Source of the DNA: Desulfobacterales bacterium
GTDB lineage: Bacteria; Desulfobacterota; Desulfobacteria; Desulfobacterales; JANQIE01
Assembly (NCBI GenBank): GCA_028282295.1
Contig: JANQIE010000069.1
Coordinates: forward strand, 1 to 32,385
Length of the DNA stretch: 32,385 nt
Reading direction: 5' to 3'
The translations under genes were made by a program, and so were the position numbers. Of the stretch, positions 1 to 9,351 are shown in pieces (the first letter of the stretch is position 1; every line of letters starts with the position of its first letter). The notes under the pieces were generated by a model that saw nothing but the letters and a program-made list of their open reading frames with translations, did no database searches and was not told the origin of the DNA.

Positions 1-24
1 GTTGGCCCCGAAGATCGGGCCAAC
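1..24. other. Perfect 8-bp inverted repeat at the window's left edge
   Basis: GTTGGCCC at 1-8 is the exact reverse complement of GGGCCAAC at 17-24, with an 8-base loop. No T-run follows on the plus strand. It may be the terminator of a gene lying to the left or a simple intergenic hairpin. The function is unproven because the neighbouring gene is outside the window. Confidence 0.35.
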
Positions 25-117
25 CTGACCTGAAACCGGGATGCATAAAATGTGAAATTATTTTTGCGCGGGCCCTTAGGGAATACTGAAAACACATCAC
101 TCGGATTCGGTGTCGTG

Positions 118-1167
118 ATGAATGCGAAAAAGGCAGCTAAAGCAGTCCTTGCATCTGTTTTGTTCCAAACGAAGTTAATTCCTCTGCTGCAGCATTTTCG
201 TCTGAAAGACAAAATCACGATTTTGCTTTATCATCGTGTAGTCGACGGCACCAGCCGCCTACCGGATTACTCACCGGACGGCATGACGGTCACCAAACGG
301 GAATTTGAGCAGCAAATGGCCTATCTGAAGGCCCGCTACCGGCTCATGTCCCTGGCCGACTTTGTGTCGTATCGCCTGCAGGGACGGCGCCCGCCCCCCG
401 GAACCTGCATCGTTACATTTGACGACGGCTGGGCTTCGGTCTATCAAAATGCGTTTCCCATTTTAATAAAATACCACATACCGGCCACCGTCTTCATTGC
501 GCCGGCCCAAATTGAAAACCGCAAATGGTTTTGGGAAGAAAGGCTTCGGTTTCTCATTGCCGGCATCCTTGCCGATCCGCATAAAAACGCGGCTGACCGT
601 GAAGCCCTGACGGCCCTGTTGGCCGAGGAAGGGTTTAAGGGGGATAACAACCGCCTCTTGCCCGGTGAACTGGCTTTGCTGCTGGACCGTCTGGTCGTGT
701 ACTTCAGGACCCGCCCGCAGGCCATGCGTCGCGGTTTTATCGCCGCGCTGGAGGCCATCGGGCGTGCCGGCACCCGCGCACCCGTCAATCCCTTCATGAA
801 CTGGGACCAGGTTCGTGAAATGGCTGCTCACGGTGTCGGCTTCGGCTCCCACAGCTTGACCCATCGTAATTTGCTCACCTGCGATATTGCCACTGCGCAT
901 ACGGAGATCCATGTGTCCAAGCGTCAAATTGAAACTCAACTGCAAAAAGCGGTCACCCTGTTTGCTTTTCCCTACGGCAAGCAGAACGAAGAGATTCGCC
1001 GGCTCGTGCAAGACGCCGGGTACCGCGCCGCGGCGCTCACCGTGCGCGGCCACAATGATGTGCACGCAGATCTTTTTGCCTTGAAGCGTATCAATATTCA
1101 CAGCCAGGTTGCGGCCACCGTCCCTTTTTACGCCTGTCGGATTCTTAAATTGTTTGATAAATACTGA
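118..1167 (+). CDS. Polysaccharide deacetylase (NodB-type, carbohydrate esterase 4)
   Basis: The protein is 349 aa with a NodB homology fold. Visible motifs are LLYHRV near the start, TFDDGW with the two aspartates at about 102-103, GSHSLTH with metal-binding histidines at about 245 and 249, and FPYGK near 285. The family hydrolyses N- or O-acetyl groups on polymers such as GlcNAc-containing exopolysaccharide or peptidoglycan. The substrate cannot be read from sequence. I chose ATG 118; an in-frame GTG at 52 would add 22 residues that do not resemble the family. There is no clear signal peptide. The glycosyltransferase about 90 bp downstream suggests a shared role in surface polysaccharide synthesis, as in PEP-CTERM/exosortase-type or capsule clusters; this is inference. 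Confidence 0.85.
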   Translation: MNAKKAAKAVLASVLFQTKLIPLLQHFRLKDKITILLYHRVVDGTSRLPDYSPDGMTVTKREFEQQMAYLKARYRLMSLADFVSYRLQGRRPPPGTCIVTFDDGWASVYQNAFPILIKYHIPATVFIAPAQIENRKWFWEERLRFLIAGILADPHKNAADREALTALLAEEGFKGDNNRLLPGELALLLDRLVVYFRTRPQAMRRGFIAALEAIGRAGTRAPVNPFMNWDQVREMAAHGVGFGSHSLTHRNLLTCDIATAHTEIHVSKRQIETQLQKAVTLFAFPYGKQNEEIRRLVQDAGYRAAALTVRGHNDVHADLFALKRINIHSQVAATVPFYACRILKLFDKY

Positions 1168-1257
1168 CAGGTGTGCGATCGGTTGTCGTTTTTATGGCCG
1201 GCTCCGTGATGGAGCACCTTGAGATTACCCGTCCGTCAGGGCGAAGGAGATTGTCCC

Positions 1258-2343
1258 ATGAGTGACCTGGTTAGCGTTGTTATTCCGGCATACAACAGCG
1301 CCCCTTTTGTTTATGCAGCGATATCTTCGGTACTGCTTCAGTCTTACGAAGCAATTGAAATCATCGTGATCAATGACGGTTCGACGGATGACACCGGCGC
1401 TGTCCTCGAACCTTTGCGCCCCCGTGTGCGTTACCGGCAGACGGCCAACCAGGGCGCCGCCGCTGCGCGCAATCTGGGGCTGGAAATGGCCGCCGGCCGC
1501 TATGTGGCCTTTCTCGATGCCGATGATCTTTGGCATCCTTGCAAGATCGCCTGCCAGGTGGACACCCTTACGCAACATCCCCGGCTCGGCGCGGTATTTA
1601 CGAATATCGCCACCATGAACGCAGCGGGTGAATTGATAGACACCAATGCACTGCACAAACACTACCGCCTGTTTAAAAACTATCCCTCCTTGTCTTTGCG
1701 CCGCATCTTCGACCAGCGGGCTGCGTTACCGCTCGCCCCGACAAAGAGCATTGATCTTTTCTACGGGGATATCTTCGAACATCTTTTTTTGGGCAACTTT
1801 ATCCCGACCCCTTCGATCCTGTTCAGACGCAGTCTTTTGGAAACGACCGGTACCTTTGACAGCACTCTCGACACCCAGGAAGATTACGATCTGTGGTTGC
1901 GCATGGCCGGCCGGGCCGCTTTTGGCGTGATCGACTACCCCCTGCCCCTGATTCGCCGCTGGCCGCATCAACTGACGCAACTCAGCGGCCATGTGAAAAT
2001 CACCAACGATGTGCTGAGGGTCATCCGCAATCAGGTGCAGACCAACTATCATCAGATCTCCAGGGAGCTGTTGAATCTGCGGATGTCCGATCTATGTCTG
2101 GAAAAGTGTAAAACCGAAATCGGTGCGCGTAACTATCGCTGCTTGGGCCGGTTTTTGCTCAAGTGGTTGCATTTCTTCCATCACACGGGTTACATCCGGC
2201 GTTCACGGGACCGCTACCTTCATCCTGTAAAACTTACCACCCTGGCGGCCAAGCTGTATCGTTTGTTACGTTTGATGCTCGTCCGGCCGCCCACGGAAAA
2301 AACGTTTCCCGGCGCATGCTGTTTGGATGAACGGATTGTTTGA
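1258..2343 (+). CDS. Family 2 (GT-A) glycosyltransferase
   Basis: The protein is 361 aa. It opens with the GT2 core VSVVIPAYN, then INDGSTDDT, NQGAAAARN and the metal/nucleotide-binding FLDADD (D87-D90). QED at about 207-209 is the usual position of the GT2 catalytic base region. Such enzymes transfer a sugar from an NDP-sugar onto a growing glycan at the cytoplasmic membrane face. Donor and acceptor cannot be assigned. The start is ATG 1258, preceded by AAGGAGA; an in-frame TTG at 1219 is less likely. The C-terminal third (about 260-361) is basic and shows no recognised domain. It ends only 5 bp from the convergent uvrA stop, so no independent terminator fits between them. Confidence 0.88.
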   Translation: MSDLVSVVIPAYNSAPFVYAAISSVLLQSYEAIEIIVINDGSTDDTGAVLEPLRPRVRYRQTANQGAAAARNLGLEMAAGRYVAFLDADDLWHPCKIACQVDTLTQHPRLGAVFTNIATMNAAGELIDTNALHKHYRLFKNYPSLSLRRIFDQRAALPLAPTKSIDLFYGDIFEHLFLGNFIPTPSILFRRSLLETTGTFDSTLDTQEDYDLWLRMAGRAAFGVIDYPLPLIRRWPHQLTQLSGHVKITNDVLRVIRNQVQTNYHQISRELLNLRMSDLCLEKCKTEIGARNYRCLGRFLLKWLHFFHHTGYIRRSRDRYLHPVKLTTLAAKLYRLLRLMLVRPPTEKTFPGACCLDERIV

Positions 2344-2348
2344 GTTGA

Positions 2349-5255
2349 TCAACCTGCCAGCAGCGGTTTGAGAAACCTGCCGGTGTGACTCGCCTTGATT
2401 GTGGCTACCGTCTCCGGCGGACCGGCCGCCACCACGCGGCCGCCGGCGTGCCCTCCTTCCGGCCCCAAATCGATGATCCAGTCGGCGGTTTTGATCACAT
2501 CCAGGTTGTGTTCGATAACGATCACCGTGTTGCCGGCGTCCACCAATCGGCGCAAGACCGTCAGCAACATGCGGATGTCCTGAAAATGCAGGCCGGTGGT
2601 GGGCTCGTCCAGGATGTACAGGGTTTTGCCGGTGTCGCGTTTGGCCAGTTCGCGGGCCAGTTTGATGCGCTGGGCCTCGCCGCCGGACAACGTGATCGCG
2701 GACTGACCCAGTTTGATGTAGCCCAGCCCCACATCCATCAGGGTGTCGAGAATTGCGCGGATTTTGGGATGCGTGGCGAACAGGTCGTGCGCCAGGCGCA
2801 CCGACAGATCGAGCACATCGGCGATGGAATGGCCTTTGTACAGGACCTGCAGCGTGGCGTCGTTGAAGCGTTTGCCCTGGCACGTTTCGCAGGGAACGTA
2901 TACATCGGCCAGAAAGTGCATCTCCACCTTGATGTAGCCGTCTCCCTGGCAGGCTTCGCAGCGGCCTCCCTTGACGTTGAAGGAAAAGCGGCCTTTTTTG
3001 TAACCGCGTTCTCTGGCCGTGGGCAGTTGGGCAAATAAATCACGGATATGATCGAAGACTTTGGTATAGGTGGCTGGATTGCTGCGCGGGGTGCGGCCGA
3101 TGGCTTTCTGGTCGATGCTGATCACCTTGTTAATGTGTTTCAGGCCCTGGATGCCCTGGTGGCGGCCCACGTCCATGGCGCCGCCGTGCAGTTGGCGCGC
3201 CAGGGCCGGGAAGAGGATCTGGTTGATCAGGGTCGATTTGCCGGCCCCGGAAACACCGGTGACCGTGACCAGAAGGCCCAGCGGGATGCGCACGTCGATG
3301 TCGGCCAGGTTGTTGGCGGACGCTTTTTTAACGGTGATCCAGGGGCCGCGGCGGGCCGGTGTGCGGCGGGTTTGCGGCAGCGGGATATCTTCCTTGCCGG
3401 TCAGGTAACGGCCGGTGACCGAGGCGCGATTGCGGCCCACGGCGGCCGGGGTGCCCTGGGCGACGATCTGCCCGCCCAGCAAACCGGCGCCCGGTCCGAT
3501 ATCGACCAGCCAGTCGGCCGCAACCATGGTCTCGCGGTCGTGCTCGATGACGATCAGGGTGTTGCCGATGTCGCGCAGATGGCACAAGGTTTCCAGCAGC
3601 CGGATATTATCGCGCTGGTGCAGGCCGATGGAAGGTTCGTCGAGAATATAGAGCACGCCGGTCAATTCGGACCCGACCTGGGAGGCCAGCCGGATGCGCT
3701 GGGATTCGCCGCCCGACAGGGTCGGCCCCTTGCGCGAGAGCATCAGGTAGTCGAGCCCCACATTGATCAGGAACCCGAGCCGGTTGGTGATCTCCTTGAT
3801 CAGTTCGCTGCCGATCAACTTCTGGTTGCCGGCCAGCTTCAACCCCTGCAAAAAGTCATAGGCCTCGCCGATGGTCATTTCGGTGACGTCCATGATCGAT
3901 TTGCCGGCGATAAAGACATTGAGCACTTCGGGTTTCAGGCGGCGGCCCCGGCATGTGCGGCAGGGTTTTTCCGACATGAACCCGGCGTAGTACTTCTTCT
4001 GGTGCTCGGACTGGGTTTGACGGTAGCGGCGCATCATGGTGGGCAGCAACCCTTCCCAGGACGTGCGGAATTTGCCCTGGATTTTCTCCGAGTCCCACTG
4101 CACCAGGATTTCCTTACCGTTGGACCCGAACAGGATGGTGTCGCGCTGCTTTTTGGGCAGTTTTTTCCAGGGCGTATCGTAATTCAGTTGCCATTGTTCT
4201 TCCATGGCCTTTAACTGGCGGCCGCCCCAGGACGTGCTGTTGCCGCCGCCGCGGGAAAAGTAGCCGCGCCAGGGCACCAGGGCGCCTTCGCGGATGGTCA
4301 GGTTTTTGTCCGGAACCACTTTGTCCGGGTCCATGGTCAGTTGAATGCCGATGCCGTTGCAGTCCGGGCACATCCCCTGGGGTGAATTGAAAGAAAACAG
4401 CGGTGGATCGAGGGCCGGATAGGCGATTCCGCAGCAGGAGCGGCTTTCGCTCATTTGCAGGTCTTTTTGATCCGCCATGTGGACGGTCAGACGGCCGCTG
4501 CCGAACTTCAGGGCCTGTTCCACCGAATCGGTGAGCCGTTTGCGAAAAACCGTGCCGGACTTGATCACCAGACGATCGATGACCACCTCGATGGTATGTT
4601 TTTTCTGTTTGGGCAATTGCTGGACGTTGTCCAGTTCCTGGACCACCCCGTCGATGCGCACCCGGGCAAACCCCTCGGTTTTGAGTTTGGCTAAATGATC
4701 CTTGTGCTCCCCTTTGCGGTTTTCCACAATCGGGGCCAGCAGCATGATGCGCGACTGCGCCGGCAGGGTCAGGATTTGATCCACCATGGCCTGGGCATTG
4801 CCCCGGCCCACCGGACGGCCGCAGGTGTAGCAGTGCTGCGTGCCGATGCGGGCAAACAGCACTCGTAGATAATCGTAGATTTCGGTGATGGTGCCGACCG
4901 TGGAGCGGGGATTGCGGCTGGCCGACTTTTGCTCGATGGAGATGGTGGGCGACAGGCCCCGGATGGTGTCGTAGCGCGGTTTTTCCATCTGGCCGATGAA
5001 CTGGCGGGCATAGGCCGACAGCGATTCCACATAGCGCCGCTGGCCCTCTGCAAAGATGGTATCAAAGGCCAGACTCGATTTGCCCGAGCCTGACACGCCG
5101 GTAAAGACGATCAGCTTTTTTTTGGGCAATTCAACATCGATATTTTTCAGGTTGTGCTCACGGGCGCCGCGGACGATGATCGTGTCCAGCTCGTTGGCCG
5201 CGCGATTTTTACGGTTGCGCCCGGCGAGCGGTTTTGAACGTTTTTTTTGAGGAGT
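2349..5255 (-). CDS. uvrA: Excinuclease ABC subunit A
   Basis: The protein is 968 aa and is the DNA-damage recognition ATPase of nucleotide excision repair, working with UvrB and UvrC. It has two ABC ATPase modules. The first has Walker A GVSGSGKSS at about 53-61, zinc-finger CxxC pairs, then signature LSGGESQRIRLASQ and Walker B LYILDEPSIGLH. The second has GVSGAGKSTLI, a zinc finger (CEACQGDG...CETCQG), signature LSGGEAQRIKLARE and LYILDEPTTGLH. The start is ATG 5255 because AAGG precedes it at good spacing; an upstream in-frame TTG at 5288 gives 11 more residues without family similarity. It is slightly longer than E. coli UvrA (940 aa). The gene stands alone here, divergent from the peroxiredoxin gene. 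I saw no clear SOS box. Confidence 0.97.
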   Translation of the reverse strand, partial: TPQKKRSKPLAGRNRKNRAANELDTIIVRGAREHNLKNIDVELPKKKLIVFTGVSGSGKSSLAFDTIFAEGQRRYVESLSAYARQFIGQMEKPRYDTIRGLSPTISIEQKSASRNPRSTVGTITEIYDYLRVLFARIGTQHCYTCGRPVGRGNAQAMVDQILTLPAQSRIMLLAPIVENRKGEHKDHLAKLKTEGFARVRIDGVVQELDNVQQLPKQKKHTIEVVIDRLVIKSGTVFRKRLTDSVEQALKFGSGRLTVHMADQKDLQMSESRSCCGIAYPALDPPLFSFNSPQGMCPDCNGIGIQLTMDPDKVVPDKNLTIREGALVPWRGYFSRGGGNSTSWGGRQLKAMEEQWQLNYDTPWKKLPKKQRDTILFGSNGKEILVQWDSEKIQGKFRTSWEGLLPTMMRRYRQTQSEHQKKYYAGFMSEKPCRTCRGRRLKPEVLNVFIAGKSIMDVTEMTIGEAYDFLQGLKLAGNQKLIGSELIKEITNRLGFLINVGLDYLMLSRKGPTLSGGESQRIRLASQVGSELTGVLYILDEPSIGLHQRDNIRLLETLCHLRDIGNTLIVIEHDRETMVAADWLVDIGPGAGLLGGQIVAQGTPAAVGRNRASVTGRYLTGKEDIPLPQTRRTPARRGPWITVKKASANNLADIDVRIPLGLLVTVTGVSGAGKSTLINQILFPALARQLHGGAMDVGRHQGIQGLKHINKVISIDQKAIGRTPRSNPATYTKVFDHIRDLFAQLPTARERGYKKGRFSFNVKGGRCEACQGDGYIKVEMHFLADVYVPCETCQGKRFNDATLQVLYKGHSIADVLDLSVRLAHDLFATHPKIRAILDTLMDVGLGYIKLGQSAITLSGGEAQRIKLARELAKRDTGKTLYILDEPTTGLHFQDIRMLLTVLRRLVDAGNTVIVIEHNLDVIKTADWIIDLGPEGGHAGGRVVAAGPPETVATIKASHTGRFLKPLLAG

Positions 5256-5438
5256 CATGGGGCAAATACCTTCGCGGTTGATGGTCAAGCATCCTTATTT
5301 ACCCCAAAGCGGCCTGAATTGCCAGAAGCGCTTGTCCGTTTTTTCAATTTCGGATTTGCATTTTTCAAATGGGCCCCCATATTTAGTAACAACTTAGTGC
5401 TTAGCCGCTACAACCGCTATAAAATTGAGGAGGTGACC

Positions 5439-6089
5439 ATGGGACTTCAGGAAAAACTGGACGCCTATAAAAAAGATTTTGTGGCCAAAGCGCCCCAGGC
5501 GGCGCTTGATGTCATGCACCGGGCCACTGAGGATTTGCGCCAATCAGGGATCTTGCTCAACACTGTCCAGGTTGGGCAGGTGGCCCCTGATTTTGCCTTG
5601 AAAAATACGGAAAACAAAACCATCGCACTGAACGACCTGCTCGATCGCGGTCCGGTGGTGCTCAGTTTTTACCGGGGGATCTGGTGACCGTACTGCAACA
5701 TGGAGCTGGAAGCTCTGAACAGCGCCTCCGAGGACTTCAAACGCTTGGGGGCCACCCTGGTTCTGATCGCGCCGCAACTGACCGGCTACAACCGCAAACA
5801 CCGGCAGGAAAAACAGTTGTCCGTCGACATCCTGCACGATCCCGGCAACACCGTGGCTGCGCGCTACGGGCTCCGGTTTAAACTTCCCGACGACTTGAAA
5901 GCCTTGTACGAGAAGTTCGGCATCGACCTGGAACTTTACAACGGCGATGACTCCTGGACCCTGCCGCTGCCCGCGCGTCTGATCATCGATGCCGACGGCG
6001 TGCTCCAATACACCGCCATCGATGTGGATTACACTGTGCGGCCCGAACCGGAACATACTCTCAACGCCTTGAAGGATTTTGCCGCCTGA
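5439..6089 (+). CDS. Peroxiredoxin-like selenoprotein (AhpC/TSA family), in-frame UGA read as selenocysteine
   Basis: Read through a TGA at 5685-5687, the gene encodes 216 aa. The context is FYRGIW-U-PYCNMELEAL, where cysteine homologs have FYRGGWCPYCN. The TGA (residue 83) therefore sits exactly on the peroxidatic cysteine, with C86 at the second redox position. Reading frame and homology continue without any shift across the TGA. GAGGAGGTG precedes ATG 5439. Prx-like U-x-x-C proteins are known bacterial selenoproteins that reduce peroxides or act as thiol oxidoreductases in the cytoplasm. The N-terminal ~45 residues form an amphipathic helical lead-in seen in this subfamily. It needs SelA, SelB and tRNA-Sec, which are not in this window. 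A nonsense mutation is the alternative, but the position makes that unlikely. Confidence 0.88.
5685..5722 (+). promoter_or_regulatory. UGA selenocysteine codon with bacterial SECIS-like hairpin
   Basis: Directly after the TGA the coding strand can fold into a hairpin. CTG 5693-5695 pairs with CAG 5720-5722, and GAGC 5703-5706 pairs with GCTC 5712-5715, flanked by G-U pairs. The 5-base loop is TGGAA. The loop lies about 20-24 bases past the TGA, within the spacing that bacterial SelB-recognised elements use. The fold is by eye only. Confidence 0.6.
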
Positions 6090-6181
6090 TCGAGCCGGCT
6101 CTGCTTGAGGTTCGGTCCACAGTTCCGGGGGGCGCGCTGTGCCCCAGTGTTATCGCTGCAAGGTGGGTGCTGGTTGGCGTG

Positions 6182-6711
6182 TCAGGATTTGACTACCAAC
6201 ACCGCCGTTCCTTCCAATGCGCGGATCAGTTTGACGCTGACGTCGCCTAACACAAATTCTTCGGATTTTGATTTTTTCTTTCGGCCAATCACTACCATGC
6301 GGTATGGCTTTTTGTTGTATTGATCGATGATGCCGTCGGTGACGGTGGTAAAAGGTTGAGTTGTCAGTTCGATTTCAACGGCGGTGGGCGCGATACCGCT
6401 TTGGACCAGTTTTTCCTTGGTCTGGTGCAGCATTGACGACAGGCGGTCGATTTCCTGGTTCAGGTAGTCGGGCCCCAAAAGTTTTTCACCGGCGGCCGGC
6501 TTGCGCAGCACATGCAATAACTGGCGACGTGGACGAGCCGGTTTTCATGCTCGTCCAGCAGCATGATTGCGCACCCTTTGACTTCAAACTCGCGGCAGAT
6601 GAGTTCGGCCAGGTGCTTGATCAACAGGTTCAGGTCTTCGTAGTTGAGCATGGCGTGGGTGATCGCTTTGAATTCTTTGAAGTAAATTTTGCGAGCCGGA
6701 TCATTTCCCAT
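6182..6711 (-). pseudogene. Out-of-frame chimera of a truncated GAF-domain gene and a universal stress protein (UspA) gene
   Basis: From ATG 6711, with a good AGGAG upstream, the first ~64 codons encode the start of a GAF domain (LIKHLAELICREFEV, CAIMLLDEHENRLVHVASY). At about 6525-6530 the homology switches, in another frame, to the second half of a UspA protein (HVLRKPAAGEKLLGPDY ... VVIGRKKKSKSEEFVLGDVSVKLI ... VLVVKS, ending at 6182). The rest of the GAF domain and the first ~40 residues of Usp, including the ATP-pocket strand, are absent. The simplest reading is a deletion that joined two neighbouring genes out of frame. The intact GAF ORF ends after 19 junk residues. No function is expected. 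Confidence 0.65.
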
Positions 6712-6892
6712 TTTTGCACTCCTGTTTGGCTGGGTTGTGGATAAGATAGCTTCTAAAACCGGTTGATACAGGCACGGTGGCTGAGAGGAGTTTCGGGTTT
6801 AGGATGCACAGCAGGGCGAAGGGGCTGCGAAGCAAAAAAAGTGCAATTCGGTTGATGGCGGCGCTGGTAGGTGCGGGGTAGTTATGAATAGG

Positions 6893-7351
6893 CTAAGAGG
6901 TTTGCAGCCGGGTGTCTACAGTTTTCAGGAATTTTTTTAAATTAAACGGTTTGGCGAATATGTCCGTGTAGCCTAATTCGGCCAACTGGTTTAGTTTGGG
7001 ATGGTCCGGGTGACCGGTGATAATAATGACTTTGATTTGATTCAGTTCCGGGTCTGCTTTGATCACGCGGCAAAGTTCCAGTCCGTCCATCTCCGGCATG
7101 AAGATATCCAGGATGAGCAGATCCGGTTTGAAGGTCCCCAGGCGGATCGAGGCCTCTATGCCGTTGGCCGCCGATTCCACCAGATAGGGCAGATCACGGG
7201 TCAGGGCGTCGCTCAACAGGTTGCGTATGTCCGGGTCGTCATCCACCACCATTATTTTAAAAGCATTTCCGGCGGGCAGGCCAACAAGCACCTCAAGCTC
7301 TTCCTGGGACAGCGGAACCTCGGCAATCGATTTCGGTTTATGATCAACCAT
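6893..7351 (-). CDS. Stand-alone response-regulator receiver protein
   Basis: The protein is 152 aa with a CheY-like receiver at about 31-150. The acidic pocket is VVDDD (37-39), the phospho-acceptor is D82 in LLILDIFMPEMDG, the switch threonine is T112 in IITGH, and the conserved lysine is K134 in AKPF. There is no output domain. The ~30-residue N-terminal extension (SQEELEVLVGLP) is unrecognised. Such proteins relay phosphate or bind a partner. No kinase gene is adjacent, so the partner is unknown. The GAF/Usp wreck lies downstream on the same strand, so the two could once have formed a small signalling operon. Confidence 0.88.
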   Translation of the reverse strand: MVDHKPKSIAEVPLSQEELEVLVGLPAGNAFKIMVVDDDPDIRNLLSDALTRDLPYLVESAANGIEASIRLGTFKPDLLILDIFMPEMDGLELCRVIKADPELNQIKVIIITGHPDHPKLNQLAELGYTDIFAKPFNLKKFLKTVDTRLQTS

Positions 7352-7520
7352 GCCGGGTATCGTATGCTATATCCAGGGGGGTGTCAAACAGGCGTTAGAA
7401 CCTCTGAAGGAGGCGAACCGGGCGATTCTTTACAAAAAATGGCGATTGTGCCATAGAGGAAAACGCGTTGTCACTGTGCACTTTGTTTGCGACTTGAGCG
7501 CCGATCACAAGTAGGATGCC

Positions 7521-9221
7521 ATGCTTCGAGAACTAGCGATTCGAAATTTTGCCATCATCGACGATTTGAAAATAGCATTTGATGACGGTCTGACCATTTT
7601 GAGCGGTGAGACCGGTGCCGGAAAATCGATCATCATCAATGCCGTGAATTTGCTGCTTGGAAGCCGGGCCAGCGCCAAGCTTGTCCGCACCGGGGCCGAC
7701 GCCGCCGAATTGGAAGCCTTGTTCGACATTCCAGCCGATTGCCGGGTGGCCGAGGTCATGCGTGCCGCCGATTATGATGCTTCCGAGGGCCTGCTGGTCC
7801 GTCGGGTCATTGCGGCCAATGATCGCCACCGGATTTATATCAACGGCCGTTTGGCCACGATGCAGGTGCTTAAAACGCTGACCGCCAATCTGGCCAGTAT
7901 TTCCGGCCAGCATGCCCACCAGGGGTTGCTCAAAGAGGAGCAACATCTTGCGATCCTCGATCAGTTCGGTAATTTGGTCGGCTTGCGGGAGCAAACGGCC
8001 CAACTGCATCAGCAGATTGTCCCCCTGCTTGAGAAACTGAAGGACTACCGGCGCCGTGAACAGCAACAGGCCGAGCATTTGGAGCTGTTGACGTTTCAGC
8101 AGGCTGAGATCGAACAAGCCGACCTTCAACCCGGCGAGGACGATGCCCTGGAGGCTGAACGGACACGCCTTAAAAATGCGGCAAACCTGCAACAGACCGT
8201 GCAACACGGGATTGCCGTTCTTTACAGCGCCGACGGCGCCGTTGTCGAACGGTTGGCGGAGGTGGGCAAGCGGCTGGAGCAGGCCACCCGCGTCGATACC
8301 CGCTTGAAGCCGATAACCGACCAGTTGAACGGCTTGATGTACCAGCTCGAGGATTCGGCGTCGGAGTTGCGCGACTACCTGCAAACCATCGAAATGGACG
8401 AGGCGCACCTGGAGGAGGTTGAGCAGCGGCTCGATATGCTCAACAAACTCAAGCGTAAATACGGTGGGTCGCTCGATGCGGTCCTGGATCACCGTGACCG
8501 CATCGAAAAAGAACTGGCCCGGACACGGTCGATTGGCAAAGAGATCGAGGCCACCCGAAATCGTCTGGCCTCGTTGCATGGACATCTGGCCGCTACCGCA
8601 CGCGAACTTTCTGCCCAACGGCGTCAGGTGGCCGAGCAACTGGGCAAGCATGTCGAGAAGGAGCTGGCCACTCTCAAAATGACGGGGACCCGGTTTGAGG
8701 TGTTGTTGTCACCCAATGGGCAGGACGACGGGGCTGAGCCGTTCTTGACGGTTGACGGCTATGCGGTGAACGAAAACGGCATGGAGCGGGCCGCCTTTCT
8801 GATCGCACCCAACGTGGGCGAGGCGCTCAAGCCGCTTGCCGGGATCGCTTCGGGGGGCGAATTGTCCCGGGTGGTTTTGGCCCTGAAAGCCATTTTGGCC
8901 CATAACGATGCTGTTGAAACCGTTGTTTTTGACGAGGTCGACGCCGGTATCGGCGGGAGTGTCGCTGAGGTGGTCGGCCGCAAACTGGAAGCCCTGGCCC
9001 GCTTTCATCAGATTGTTTGCATCACCCATTTGCCCCAGATCGCTATGTACGGCGACCGGCATTTTCGTATATCCAAGCACGTAAACAAGGGACGGACCCA
9101 TACCAGGATAGAACCGGTCGAGGCCGATGCGCGGGTGCACGAAATTGCACGGATGCTCGGCGGTCTCGAAATTACGTCGACGACGCTCGACCATGCCCGT
9201 GAAATGCTTGGCCGCAAATAG
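7521..9221 (+). CDS. recN: DNA repair protein RecN (SMC-like ATPase)
   Basis: The protein is 566 aa, usual for RecN (about 550). The N-terminal ATPase half has LRELAIRNFAIIDDL and Walker A GETGAGKS near residues 32-40. The middle (about 150-380) is a long heptad-rich coiled coil with an internal hinge. The C-terminal half carries the ABC signature ASGGELSRVVLALK, Walker B VVFDEVDAGIGGSVAEVVG and the H-loop ITHLPQIA. RecN is a cytoplasmic cohesin-like protein acting early in double-strand-break repair with RecA. ATG 7521 is preceded by AAGTAGGA. It is transcribed away from the receiver gene; the 169-bp gap shows no obvious LexA-type palindrome. Confidence 0.96.
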   Translation: MLRELAIRNFAIIDDLKIAFDDGLTILSGETGAGKSIIINAVNLLLGSRASAKLVRTGADAAELEALFDIPADCRVAEVMRAADYDASEGLLVRRVIAANDRHRIYINGRLATMQVLKTLTANLASISGQHAHQGLLKEEQHLAILDQFGNLVGLREQTAQLHQQIVPLLEKLKDYRRREQQQAEHLELLTFQQAEIEQADLQPGEDDALEAERTRLKNAANLQQTVQHGIAVLYSADGAVVERLAEVGKRLEQATRVDTRLKPITDQLNGLMYQLEDSASELRDYLQTIEMDEAHLEEVEQRLDMLNKLKRKYGGSLDAVLDHRDRIEKELARTRSIGKEIEATRNRLASLHGHLAATARELSAQRRQVAEQLGKHVEKELATLKMTGTRFEVLLSPNGQDDGAEPFLTVDGYAVNENGMERAAFLIAPNVGEALKPLAGIASGGELSRVVLALKAILAHNDAVETVVFDEVDAGIGGSVAEVVGRKLEALARFHQIVCITHLPQIAMYGDRHFRISKHVNKGRTHTRIEPVEADARVHEIARMLGGLEITSTTLDHAREMLGRK

Positions 9222-9351
9222 TCTCGCTCCATCTATGCTCTGCGTAATTTTATGTATCGCCTTGGGCACCCAAGCCGTGCTATATTTACCGAACCGTTTG
9301 ACCGGCTGACCGGTTAGGTTGGCTATCTATTTGATATTAAGGAGAAAAAAA

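Noticed and set aside
2385..4214. Long plus-strand ORFs opposite uvrA
   Set aside because: They are antisense shadows of a strongly conserved gene and have no recognisable domains or ribosome sites.
5685..5687. TGA as an inactivating nonsense mutation in the peroxiredoxin gene
   Set aside because: It lies exactly on the catalytic cysteine codon of a family known to use selenocysteine, with intact coding sequence on both sides and a SECIS-like hairpin after it.
6500..6545. Programmed frameshift joining GAF and Usp reading frames
   Set aside because: There is no slippery site with stimulatory structure, and both domains are truncated at the junction, so a frameshift would not give a complete protein.
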